Below, one piece after another: positions 38,162 to 49,555 of a DNA stretch of 64,000 bases (the first letter of the stretch is position 1; each line of letters starts with the position of its first letter). A model generated the notes under the pieces. It had not been told where the DNA came from. It saw only the letters and a list, made by a program, of their open reading frames with translations, and searched no databases. Made by a program: the position numbers and the translations under genes. This stretch comes from Carnegiea gigantea (taxonomy: Eukaryota > Streptophyta > Magnoliopsida > Caryophyllales > Cactaceae): positions 708,501 through 772,500 of the forward strand of contig JAKOGI010000082.1 in NCBI GenBank assembly GCA_029747015.1, read 5' to 3'.

Positions 38162-38560
38162 AATTTTTTATTTCAACTTTGCTTTTTAAAATTTTATACT
38201 CCGCTTTTTTTTGTTGGGCTTCATTGCCCGTGGGCTGGTGGAAAGACAGCGGGGGTGTTGTATAACTAACTTCAGTTGGGACGTAGAGTAATGGATTTAT
38301 CAATGTTTTTGGCCCAAACTTCAGTTTGAGCTTTGAGGGGTGTTTTTTTTTTTTTTTTTTTTTTGGCTTTTTTCCATTCACGTTTGTAAGGGTTGTAATT
38401 ATGTAGCTCATGCTATTACCCACTTTCAACCTTTCTCTTTTCGTGAGAGAATTCGGAGAGGGAGGGGTCAGAGATTATCAATGATCTGACTATAAAAGAC
38501 ATGTATAATTATATTGAAAATTCATTAATACAATGCGGCAATGCCTCTTGCTTGCATCCT

Positions 38561-38580
38561 CCCCCCCCCCAAAAAAAAAA
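38561..38580. repeat. C(10)A(10) homopolymer junction
   Basis: Shorter example of the recurrent C-run to A-run junction. Confidence 0.85.
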
Positions 38581-38626
38581 CTTTTACCTTCCAGCCGAAA
38601 AGCCTATTTTCATTCTACATTTCTAT

Positions 38627-38700
38627 GTACAACAACAACAACTACAGCTGTCAGTATGATTCTGCTTTTGCGGGGTCTGAAAAAAAAGTGTAGGCATCTA
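38627..38700 (-). mobile_element. Possible SINE 3'-end fragment
   Basis: ACAACAACAACAACTAC followed by TTTTGCGGGGTCTG resembles the complement of a TTG-tailed plant SINE 3' end (TS-like). It is short and degenerate, so it is only a weak call. Confidence 0.25.
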
Positions 38701-38979
38701 TACATCATTAAAAATATTGAAAAAATAAATTATGGGAATAGAAAAGGGAACAGAGGTGAAGAATTAACGACCCTGGTGTCTCTTCCTCTCCTGTGGCTAA
38801 TTTAAACCATGCATAGGATTCGTAAATTCAACCAGCTTTGAAATCACCGCCAGGATCCAAAGAAAATTACTCGTACTAGATGATTTTTAACCTTTTTAAA
38901 CCTAAGCTCCAATTAAACAAAGATTAAAACTGACAGTAGATTGAATAAATCATAAATATGTCGGGTAGGTCTGGCAAAA

Positions 38980-39080
38980 GGACTGCACGTGCGTCCACCG
39001 GATTTATCTCCACAGAGAGAGAGGGAGAGGCGGTCAAAAGATGCCGCGGGCGCACGTGCCTCTCGGTCAAAGGTCAAAAG
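38980..39080. promoter_or_regulatory. GC-rich island with two G-boxes and three W-boxes
   Basis: CACGTG occurs at 38986-38991 and 39053-39058, both with flanking GC (GCACGTGC). GGTCAA, the complement of the W-box TTGACC, occurs at 39032, 39065 and 39072. G-boxes bind bZIP/bHLH factors and W-boxes bind WRKY factors. No adjacent protein gene is seen, so the target, if any, is unknown. Confidence 0.35.
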
Positions 39081-39440
39081 CAAAGAGCCCCAATTTGAGG
39101 TACCATTCATTGCAAATTATTATTTCTTATTGGTAATTATTAATTACACGAGTTAAGTGAAGTACTCTCCCCCTCTGCAAGTAATGATAATTTTTACATA
39201 TAAAAAGCATTATAATTAGCTCAAGGTATCCTCAATCATGAGCCTCCACGTTACCCACTCAATACCCTACTCGTACTCTTCTTGTCTCCCTAAATAATCT
39301 GAATTATATCTCTATTATACATTTTTATAATACAAATTTTAAGTTGAAAAGAATTTGAATTGAATTGAAACTACATCGAGCATACTAGTTTATATTACAA
39401 TTAATCCGATTTATATGCTGCATAAATCTGTCACAACTTT

Positions 39441-39442
<2 letters not shown>

Positions 39443-39487
<45 letters not shown>
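39443..39487. repeat. (TA)n microsatellite
   Basis: About 22 TA units. Confidence 0.95.
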
Positions 39488-39490
<3 letters not shown>

Positions 39491-40191
39491 CAATTAGACC
39501 ATAGGCTCTTAATTTTTAGGTAATTATAAGTTATAATTCTTACAAAAATATTGTCTAGTTTGAGACTTGCATTTTTCACTCGTAAGATATACTATTTTTC
39601 AAGATTAAATGAATCTTTAGAGTGTAATGGATTTTTAAACTTCTTTTCCTTGTTTAGCATAAGAATGGTCTCATAATGATGCGAGCTTTTGGAGACAATT
39701 TCAAGTACAAGTAGCTCTAATCTATATATTTGAGTTCCTATTGAATTTCAATTAGAAAGTTCTGAAAATAGGTCTAAAAAATCTTATTATTTTTTTATTT
39801 TAAAAAAATTGACATTTGTGACACACGAGCCAGTAGATTAATTTAATTGAAGATGTCTTGTCTCAATTAAGGGGGTAAAGCTAGGTAGGTTGGTTAGTGT
39901 ATTTAGGGCAGTATTTGCAAGACCATAGACCACGTGTGAGCTCGCATGCCGTTCAAAAACAAGCTAAGCAAATGTAGGATCAGGATTAGGGCAGGCAGGC
40001 ATATAGGTTTAGGACCCCCTAATTAGACTTAATTAGCAATTAGGTGCAAATTATACTTAAAAATTGAGGAACAAGGATTGGTTTTGATACGAAATTAACT
40101 TGCACTAATTAATTACTCACAGTTCTAGCTAGACCAACATGCATGTATATGTGGATGTAATTTCAAGGTGATTTGAATTATATTTTGGATA

Positions 40192-40197
<6 letters not shown>

Positions 40198-40273
<76 letters not shown>
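40198..40273. repeat. (TA)n microsatellite
   Basis: About 38 uninterrupted TA units. Confidence 0.95.
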
Positions 40274-40276
<3 letters not shown>

Positions 40277-40689
40277 TTGAGGCCACGTGAGAGACTGCAA
40301 ATTAAAGCACACTGATTCTTGAATTCCCATTTGCTGCCATACACAACTTGCGTGCAACTTGAACCAAAGTAATTACAAATTAGAATGAGTTTAAAATATT
40401 TATTGGTGCTTATCGTTTAAATATGATGAAGTATATTGAATTATGTCGAATTATGTTGAAACATGTTGAGTTAATAAAGAACATATAATTAACTATTTTG
40501 AATAAGCACTTAACCATGTTAAATTATGCTGAACGATACTGAATTGTGGTAAATTGTATTGAAAGTTACTAAATGTTTATAATAAGTACTTACGATAAGT
40601 TAAAAACCATGCCCTTATGTGATACGTTAGAATGTAGACGTCGTAATTCTAAAACGTAGATAAGCAAATTCATATAAACGTAATATCTT

Positions 40690-41200
40690 TCTTTTAAGGA
40701 GATTAAAAGAGAGAGTGTACTTCAATTCAATCAAAGCCCATGACATCAAACTAAGGTGAACTTCCATCATATATTATAATCCTTCTATTCAAACTTCTGA
40801 TGTGGCCTTCCAATTCATGTGTGATATACCAAGCGATGTCTTATCTGCTCTCATCCATGGTACCACCAAAGAGCTCACCTACACTATCAGCAAATGTGTT
40901 CCTACTCAATTGACATCCATGTGTCACTTCACTGAGCTTGTCCATAAGCCAGGTCCATCAAGCGCCATCATCGACTCTGATGCCACATTTGGGGAGATCC
41001 AAAGAGGAAGCCAATTAGACCCTGATATCAAAATCTAAGTAAGATCGATTGTATCCTAAAACCAAATCGATAACATGATGAGACCGCTTAACTTATATAT
41101 CATAATCATTCTCTTCAAACTCGAGATAAACTATAATTTATACGTGATATCCCAACGCCTTCATTGACTCAATTTGTATATGTAGTAATAAAAGTCTACG
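40690..41200 (-). mobile_element. Diverged TRIM retrotransposon, same family as 59915-60434
   Basis: Read on the minus strand, an LTR-like part contains ATGATATATAAGTTAAG, GGTTTTAGGAT and TTGGATCTCCCCAAA (near 40990). It is followed by a primer-binding-site-like GGCATCAGAGTCGATG (about 40970-40985) and GAGC/AGCTC-GTGAAGTGACAC internal sequence. These correspond point by point to GGTATATAAGTCAAG, GGTTTTAGGAT, TTGGATCTCCCCAACA, TGGTATCAGAGC and GGTGAAATGACAC in the element at 59915. A decayed second LTR lies at about 40690-40790. The plus-strand open frame 40802-41038 is the element read backwards. Confidence 0.6.
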
Positions 41201-41280
41201 TTAAATAAACCCCAATAATGCTTCATGATACACTGTATGTATCACTATTGGTTTTACCTGCAAAATTTCTCTACTTACTT

Positions 41281-41423
41281 AAAATGTGGCCAAGCGTATC
41301 AAAGAGGGCCAACAATTCCACGTCGAGGACGCTAGGGAGTCATACATAGCTGCTGGAAAGAAGAAAATCTTTGCACACACCCACTATATCAAAGAGATAA
41401 TTAGACCCACAGTTGAACGATAA
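41281..41423 (+). other. Unrecognised coding-like fragment
   Basis: One frame stays open for about 46 codons and reads like real protein: NVAKRIKEGQQFHVEDARES, then YIAAGKKKIFAHTHYIKEI, and a TAA after RPTVER. It is locally GC-richer than its surroundings. There is no ATG-led frame or splice partner in view, so it may be a gene or retrogene remnant. I cannot name the family. Confidence 0.25.
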
Positions 41424-43512
41424 AATAATAAATTAATAAAATCAGAAACCCCCAATTATTACATATTTTTAATTTGACACTAAAATTAAAATTGAAAGCT
41501 ATCTGAACGTCTATCTAGACCTATCTTTTGAGTAGTCTCTATAATTCATTCTTTAAGAATGCGGCAAATAACGCAACCTTCACATGACATGCAAAGTCTA
41601 TATAATTACTAATTAATTTGTCGATAAGTTTATAATGACATCATTATATTCTCTGAAACTTTTAATAATGGACAACCGCAAGGGCTTCGAATCTGGGAGA
41701 GCTACGTGTACATGTTCATTTAATTATTATTTTTTTCTTTTGATTTTGAATTCTCCATTTCACTAAAGTCGTACTCGTACTATTGTTAGCTCGATAAGAG
41801 GGAGAGCTCTCTCATCACAGATTTCTTCATTCACAAGGCTCGAACCCGAAATCTTACTTAAGAAAAACAAGTGCCAACCTATTTGAACCAATTTGTATTG
41901 ATACCATTTAATTAATTTAATTTGCTTACGAATTCTCATTGAAAATTCCAGCATTCACATTGCAAGTAATAGGATACAATGTAAACACGACATGGGTTTG
42001 TATAAAGTGTTTTGGATAAGAATGTCTTTGGATTAGCAGACGTGCAAGCCGCGAATTTTCTTCCCTAGCTAGTATATGAGGTTTGCCATGTATTGCATGT
42101 ATTATACCTGAGATATATAACGTATGATAATGATATAAGTAAGATGATATATTTACATGAATAAATGTTTCCTTAAGACAAAGAAAAAGAAAATACGACG
42201 TTTAAAATATGTTTGAAGTTTGAAAGTGAGTACAATTTGATGTTGGATAAAATAATATTCACTAATCCTATGTAATCGCATTTGAAGATACAAAAATGAA
42301 ATCATATATAGAAATTATAAGGAAAATTCTTCACATAGATTTGGTTACATGAAACTTTTTTTTACTAGAAAACTTCATATACACACCCCCCCAAAAGAGC
42401 TATATTCGACTTGTCTAATTTAAGATTAAGACTTGCTCCTTTAAACTTATTATGAACATTTATCATCGGCATTCAATACTGATTAGTACCAATCAGCACT
42501 TATCAATACTCACTAACACATAATTATATTTCTTGCTCACAATTTTAGCTCTGATCACTTATCAACACTCATTGAGACTGATTTCTACTAATTAGTACTC
42601 GTTAATACTTATCAACATTAATAAATAATACGTTACTTGTGATAAATTGAAAAGAATAAACGTTTAAGCAATGATGTTGTGTGTTAGAACGGGTGCATAA
42701 TAGTGTTTGGCAAAGAAGGGAGGAGTAATGTGCGGAAGATGCAGCGTACGTTCGACTGGTAACCCTCCCAAAAAGAATCAAGGAAACGCCATCGAGTGGC
42801 CACGTCCCTTGCTGCTCAAATCAAAGTGGGGTCCTCTAAACCCAAAAAAAAAAACTATCGAACCAAACTGATTAAATTAAAATTTAAATACGCATCAATA
42901 ATTGCTTGCGTAGTAGTGCACCTCTAATGGAAGCAACCTCGCACGTGTATGCATACGTGTGTTCAACTTCATCTACATCGATCCAAGTCTCTCTCTCGCT
43001 CTAATAAATAATTCGCTTACCTTCCACTGCAACCGAGCATGCATGCATGCATGCATGCATGTGGCATGTGAAGGTGAATGTGATGCTCGTCATCAAGCTC
43101 CACATTTATTTACACTACTAATACAATTTAAATTAGTACAAGTTTAACTTTTCCATTTAACTCTTTCATTTACTTCCACACTAACTATTACCATTAGTAT
43201 GTATAAAGAAATATATACTAACAGGCTAGCGTGCTTATACATATATTGACATTACGAGTACTTCGTTATCTTAAAGAGGTGCGACATTGAATTGTATGAG
43301 TTATGTTCCTATTTACTTTAACTTTCACAACTTCCATGGGTATATGTAGAGTATGATTAGTCACTTCCTACCCCTCTACTACAAGTCTCTCCACTTCTCG
43401 ACGAAGTACGGGCTGGCTACAAAAAGTTTACAAGACTTGGGAATCCTTGCGAGAAAAGGATATGTTCTAACGGATTTTCAACTCTAAAAACTCTAAGAAG
43501 AGCACATACGAG
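41424..43512. other. No recognisable gene; CATG microsatellite
   Basis: AT-rich intergenic sequence. At 43039-43061 a run of CATG/GCAT units creates several overlapping RY motifs (CATGCA). Nothing else is supportable. Confidence 0.4.
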
Positions 43513-44180
43513 TAGGAATGGCAATAAATTGCGTTTGAATCGGATTCATCTGGACTCAAACCCATTTAATTTTTTTGGACCTTGATCCAAACCCGTCCCA
43601 TATCTATGGGGTCTGCAAAGATGGGGCCCGGATTCATATTCGTAGGTCTAACGGGTTCACGGGACGGGTCCTGAACGGGTCATAACTGCTTTTCACATTA
43701 AAGATTATTTTTTTTACATCCCGACATAAATCACCACATTTTAAATACAAGTAATTGAATTTAGAAGATATAATATTTAATAAAAATATATTCTAGCGAC
43801 TTATATCATAACTAAGTGCTTTTACTTATATGTCACCTACCAAAAATAATATTTCAGTATAAACCACGAAGAAAAAGTCCACAAATATAATATAATAATT
43901 TTTCTTCTATGACCGACACCAAGCAAAGTGACTTTAGGATTTACTAATTTAGAGTTGTTTTAGCCAATTGCATTTGGTACTTTTTTCATAAAAAAAATTA
44001 ATGAGTCTTAAATGGGTCTTGGGTCGAGTCTGGGTTTGAATTTTTCAGACCCAGGTCCAGATCCGACCTACATCCTTTGAATTCATATCCGCTTAAGACC
44101 TGTCGGATTAGACCCAGATCCTCTAATTTGGATCGGGTTCGATGGGTCTGGATCGGATCCAGAACCCATTACCATCCCTA
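43513..44180. mobile_element. hAT-type MITE with perfect 8-bp target duplication
   Basis: The left end is TAGGAATGGCAAT and the right end is ATTACCATCCCTA, an inverted repeat with two mismatches. The flanks are CATACGAG at 43505-43512 and 44181-44188, a perfect 8-bp duplication diagnostic of hAT elements. The subterminal parts are GC-rich arrays of GACCC/GGGTC and CGGGT words (about 43590-43680 and 44030-44165) around an AT-rich middle. No transposase is encoded. Confidence 0.92.
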
Positions 44181-44588
44181 CATACGAGACATGGGTCCTC
44201 TTCAACTTCAATTTATTCAAAGAAAAATTAAGTAATAATTAATCGTACCTTAAAAGGGAATTTGTACATCATAATAGCAGAGTTTTATTATTTTATTTGT
44301 GTCCCAGTTAAGATAATATAGGATATAACAAAATGATAAGTGTCTTATTGGAAGACACTTCATAAATACCTTGTTTTGACTAAAAATATCATATTATTAT
44401 GTTTTTAAATTGAAAAAAATATTAGGATCGAATCATGGAAGCATATTACAACTTATAAATTATATAAAATCATATTTTTATCCATAATTTGTCACATTTT
44501 TAAAATATGCGTATCATATGTACTCGCAGATGGGGTTAATGTAATTAGGGTATCGTTTAATACTTTGTCGACATAACTAACGAATATT

Positions 44589-45570
44589 CACTACTAAAAA
44601 ATCAACTTTTTCCAACGGAAAAAGCAACATTTTTCGTCTCAGAAAATGAGTTTTCGGACGGAAATTCCGATCGACTGCGTCCATCGGAATAATGAGGGTC
44701 GGGAAGGCGATCTGACGGAATAACAAGTCCATCGGAATTGGGTAACCGACGAACTCATCCGTCAGATGCAACCAAAAATTCGCAAAAAAATTTCAAAAAA
44801 ATTTTTTTCCCCGGATTCCGTCGGAACCAGCCGAATTCCGTCGGAATTTTTAAAATTTATTTTAAAAAATAAAAAATAGAGTACCAAACTATAAAAATAT
44901 TTTCCAACATATCTAATGCACAATAAATTCTTATCATTGACGTTAAATTGATATTAGCATTAAATTATACTTCATTAATTAAAAATTATATTCTTTAACA
45001 GTAAAGTACAAAATTGAGAGTAAATTATCATCCTAACAAACTAACATCAACGTAACAAACTAACTATATAAACTATTAAATTTGTATAGTTACATGCAAA
45101 CCAATTATATAAATTATTAAATTCAACGTATATATTTAATTAACAACAAATTTATACAAATTACAGATGAGAAAACCTTATCAAACAGTCGATGACGAAT
45201 AACGGCGAGGGGAGGTGATGGTGGCAACCGGCGGTGGGGCGATGGCAAGTGGCGGTGCTCCCTCCCTCTCTCTATCTCTCTCTATTTTACGAAATGAGTA
45301 ACGAAAAAATGAAGCGAATAGCGAGTTTTATAAGAGAATGTCCGACGGAATATGAAGTCGGAATTCCGACAGATTTTTCCATTGGAATATTCAAAAATTT
45401 TGAATTTTCAACTCGGGGCAAAAAATATTTTTCGGCAGAAATTCCGTCGGAAAATAGGTTCGTCGGAAAATCCGTCAGTATTCCAACAAATTTTTCTAAA
45501 TCTATCGAAATTCCGTTGGAAATTTCGACGGCCCAATTTTCCGTCGGAATAAGTCGAATTTTTAGTAGTG
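44589..45570. mobile_element. Non-autonomous CACTA (En/Spm-like) element with 3-bp target duplication
   Basis: The left end is CACTACTAAAAAATCAAC; read inward, the right end is CACTACTAAAAATTCGAC. ATT lies on both sides (44586-44588 and 45571-45573). Subterminal regions carry many copies of TTCCG(T/A)CGGAA-like motifs in both orientations, the usual arrangement of transposase-binding repeats in CACTA elements. At 982 bp it has no room for a transposase. Open frames at 44577-44771 and 45234-45596 fall in the repeats. Confidence 0.93.
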
Positions 45571-45627
45571 ATTTAAGGTTGGCAATTTATAATTAAGTAT
45601 AATCATTGAAAAAATTGTGATTTTAAA

Positions 45628-45760
45628 TCATATAACAACACCACCACCTCTTAGTGTAGGTCCCGCTTTTGTAAGGTTTGAAGAAATCCAGATATAGGTA
45701 GTCTTATCTCTACTGGTATCCCTGTCCATAGAGAGACTGAATTCAAGTGACCCATAAAAT
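45628..45760 (-). mobile_element. Degenerate SINE-like fragment
   Basis: ACAACACCACCACC is followed by TGTAGGTCCCGCTTTTGTAA, GGTAGTCTTATCTCTACT and CATAGAGAGACTGAATTCAA. This resembles a decayed TS-type SINE 3' region in antisense (CAACAAC tail complement, then the GGTCC and AGAGAG-GGCTG words). Low certainty. Confidence 0.35.
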
Positions 45761-45897
45761 AAGATTTTGTGAAAACGTGATTTTAAATCATAAAACATGC
45801 TAATTTATCATAAGATAATATATTTAAGAGTGTCTTGTAATACGACATATATCACTACTCCTAGGATATAAATGTACTGAAAGGCATTGTTACCTGA

Positions 45898-48335
45898 CTT
45901 TTTTTTTTTTTTACAAAGGTAAATAAAATCATAAAGATGTTAAGCGTCTCTTCTCACAAGAGTACGTCCAACTACATCACCTGCTAAAGTAGCCTTGAGC
46001 GAAGGAGAAAAATAAATATCCGAAAAGAAAGACGCTGTAACTGAATGTCCAAATTTAGAAAGCCAATCCGCTACTATACTTGCTTCCCTGAAAACGTGAT
46101 TGATGAATAAATGAATACCTTGAGAATGCCATATATGTATGTCCTCGATAATATTCGATATTGTCCAGGAAACTTGAATCTTTCCTTACAGTGCTTGAAT
46201 CACTGTCTTGTTATCACTTTCAATGACTATACACTTGAATCCGACCTGAATTGCTAATCGTAGTCCGTCACGCAACGCTCTCGCTTTCGCAACTAAAATC
46301 GATGTATCACCGTAGTAGCTTGGTTCTGCCTTAATAAGTTTGCCCGTCCAATCTCAGATGATGAAACCTTCTGCTGCCGATGAGTTGATAAGGGATCCAT
46401 CAAAATTGATTTTGGCAAATCCCGGTGATGGGGGTGCCACCTCACTAAATGAATTGAGGGGTAGGGGAAGAAGAAGGCTCCCTAAAATAATGATCAACCG
46501 ACATACAAGTTCGGATTCTCCATTTTGCATAGGTTTTTTTTGCTCGAACTAAGCATGCAACAGGACTATATTGAAAATTTCATTATTGAAAACTGTTACA
46601 TTTATAGATTTCCAAATAATCCATAAGATAAATGAAAGTTTTTATTCCAATTTTGTGTTATGAGACGAGTGTATCTTGCTTAAAAAATGCGAAGGATCAG
46701 GTCTTCCTGAAGGAGAAAAGATAAGTGGTAGCCAATGATGGTTTGCTGCTAAGTCCCAAACTTTTTTAACCATTTGGCAATCTTTAAAAAAATGTGCTAT
46801 AAACTCAATATCGCCTAAACAGAGGGGGTAAGGTGGGTTGATATTTAGTCCCCTTTTAAGAAGATTACCTCTTACAGGTAAGAAATTATGACAAAGCTGT
46901 CAAAGAAAGACTTTGATTTTTGGCAAGGTGTCAATATTCCAAATCCATTTACATGACCACGTTGATGAATCATGCGATTGGATGCTATGGGCTGCCTATG
47001 TAGCTGATTTTGTTGAAAAGTTGCCTGAGCTATTCAATCCCCAACAAAAGGAGACACTAGATTTATGGATGGGTATGGGGATACCCTAAATCTTCTGTAC
47101 AACATGATGATTATTGAGAACTGGTCTTAGTTTGGGAACATTCCATTCTAAATTTTCATGAATAAACTCACAAACTTTGACTTCAGGGTGGACAATATTA
47201 TCTTCAGCCACACCCAGGATTTCAATTAAATTCCTGTTTTTGACCCAATTATTAAACCAAAAAGAGATCTCATTGTCTCTGCCTATTTTCCAAATAATGC
47301 CCTTTTGTAGGAGCCCTCTGCGTTCCAGTTATAACAAAAAAGGTTTGTAGTATGTAGGTACTTGGCCCTCGTAGATTAGACCCAAAGGCTATGTGCGTTA
47401 GTAAGTATTTTCTAGACTAATTTATACTGAAAAGCCTTGTTAACTGCTTCTGTTTTGCGCAAACCCAACCCGCCTATGCTTTTAGGCCTGCAAACCTTAT
47501 CCCAAGCTATAAGTGGAGAACCTTTTTCTGTATTGAATTTTTTCCAAAAGAATTCTCTGTTATATTTATCTAAATATTTGCTAACATTATGTGGTAACTC
47601 GAAACATTGCATCGTGTGTGTTGGGAGTGATTCTAAATGTGACTGTATAAGAATCGTTGTATCTGCTTTAGATAAACAGTTTGCTTTCCATCCTTCTAAT
47701 TTTGTAGTTGCTTTATTGATAATTTCCTGAAAAGTTGAGTAAGAAGGCCAACCCTAGAAAATAGGGCATCTCAAATATTTGCCCAAGGACTCGCTATGCG
47801 GAATATTGAATATTGCAGTCACTAGTTGTTTTTGTGGAGCTGTCGCATTACGCGAGAAAGTCAATGCAAATTTCTGATAATTGACTAACTGACCCGAATT
47901 CGAACAAAAGAAGTCAATGATGCGTTTAAGTTTACTAAAACTTTCTAAATTAGATTTGCAAAACAGTAGACAATCATCAGCAAAAAATAGGCACAAAATT
48001 TTGACCGATGTTGGGCAAATCTTAACTCCCACTCCAGACTTTGGAGAATTAGCTTCTTTCAGAAGTATAAGATTTAAGGCTTCCATACATATAATAAATA
48101 AAGAGAAAGAGGATCCCCTTGTCTAATCCTTCTTGTCGGGATGAAAAGGCCATTAGGTTTATCATTGACAATGATCGAGTACGAAACTGAAGAGATGCAT
48201 TGTTTAATCAAAGAGTTCCAAGTTGGGTGAAAACCTAGTTCTTGAAGGCATTTTAATATAAATTTTCATTCCATTCCATCGTATGCTTTCTCCATGTCTA
48301 TCCCATTCGATTCTATCGTATAAATGATATATATG
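45898..48335 (-). mobile_element. 5'-truncated LINE (L1-type) with RT, zf-RVT and RNase H parts, decayed
   Basis: On the minus strand the order is: RT start IDMEKAYDGMEW (about 48280), RQGDPLS near 48110, the RT active-site box LFFADDCLLF (about 47985), the AWDKVCRPKSIGGLGLRKTE segment (about 47470) typical of the post-RT zf-RVT region, then an RNase H-like domain with FAKINFDGS (about 46410), ARALRDGLRLA and ESDNKTVIQAL (about 46210). It ends VGRTLVRRDA near 45945. A plus-strand T(14) run at about 45899-45912 is the complement of a poly-A tail and marks the 3' end. Frameshifts and stops break the frame repeatedly, so it is not active. The 5' part of ORF2 and ORF1 are absent. Confidence 0.85.
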
Positions 48336-49491
48336 TGTGCTTTTCGTAGTTCAAATTTAATGCAATAAATAATCCCCTTGCTTTGATCCCTTTTTTTTTA
48401 AAAAAAAACCCCTAAGAGATGGAGACAAGACAGAGGGGCAATGCGGTTGAATTTTCGCCATAACTGTTGCCCCAAAAGCCGGACATTCCACCAGAGCTCA
48501 CTATTTCCCCCTAAATTCCCCTAAATTCTGGGTCACTGTTTCATCAACTATTTCTTTCACCCTTCCTTTTTTTTTTTTTTTTTAATTTCTATACGGGGTG
48601 CTACACACATATCTGTACAGTAGTATACATAGTAGTATAGTACTATGAGTGTGACCATTAATTATTTTCAGTCTATTTGAATTCAATCTGCCAACGGCTA
48701 TTTGCACTTTGGACCAGTATATATACTCCATGTCATATCCAAAAATAATAGTGCCCTAAAGCTGCTCAATCAATAAATAATCTCTATGTACCTTCTTTTT
48801 TTTTTTAAATAATCACACAAAGGCTCAAATGTTGATATAGGCGAAATTCAAATCCATATTCTTCATAAGAATCTTTAAAGATTTTGTCAATAGCCCGTTG
48901 TACTAATTAATGGGCGCCCAAATAATTTCTATCTATTTTACGAAACTGAAATGCGGGATGTTGCTATTGCTTCAAAATGATAAAAAGCTATGATCAATAG
49001 CTTTTTTTTTTGGCTTGAATCAATTTAAATATCTCTTTTTGATAAAAAAAATAGTTAACTATTTTTGTATCATCGATTAAATAAATGAAAATACATTGGG
49101 TTTAATAATATAAGCTCGTAAGTAATAGTATATATTACACAGAATTACTAAATTATATATTTATAATTTTGCTTAATAGAAATTATACATACAATTATTC
49201 TTTTTACAACATAGTTAGCTTAACAGTATGTATTACATAAACCCTATCAATTCATTCACAAAGTTTTCCACAGTTCTTAAAAATCTTATCAATGAAACTA
49301 TTTATCACACTTCGTATGCAAATAGTAGTTGTATCTTTAATTGTATTATTTCTCATCAAAATATTATTTAATTTTAATTGATTTGACTGGTCTTGCAATT
49401 AAGCTTGTCGTCAGCTTCTCAAGGGGAAGCAACAAATTAAAGAACTCACAAGTTGAATATACCCTTGTTTGTCAGCATTCAGTACCATACC

Positions 49492-49495
<4 letters not shown>
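48336..49495. other. No recognisable gene
   Basis: AT-rich sequence with poly-T and poly-A runs (about 48391-48410 and 48567-48583). Nothing supportable. Confidence 0.4.

Positions 49496-49553
<58 letters not shown>
49496..49553. repeat. (AT)n microsatellite
   Basis: About 29 uninterrupted AT units. Confidence 0.95.

Positions 49554-49555
<2 letters not shown>

Noticed and set aside
40802..41038. 78-codon plus-strand open frame
   Set aside because: It is a diverged TRIM read on the wrong strand; the minus strand shows the primer-binding site and LTR end.
45234..45596. 120-codon open frame
   Set aside because: It lies in the subterminal repeat of a CACTA element and extends past its end; there is no family resemblance.
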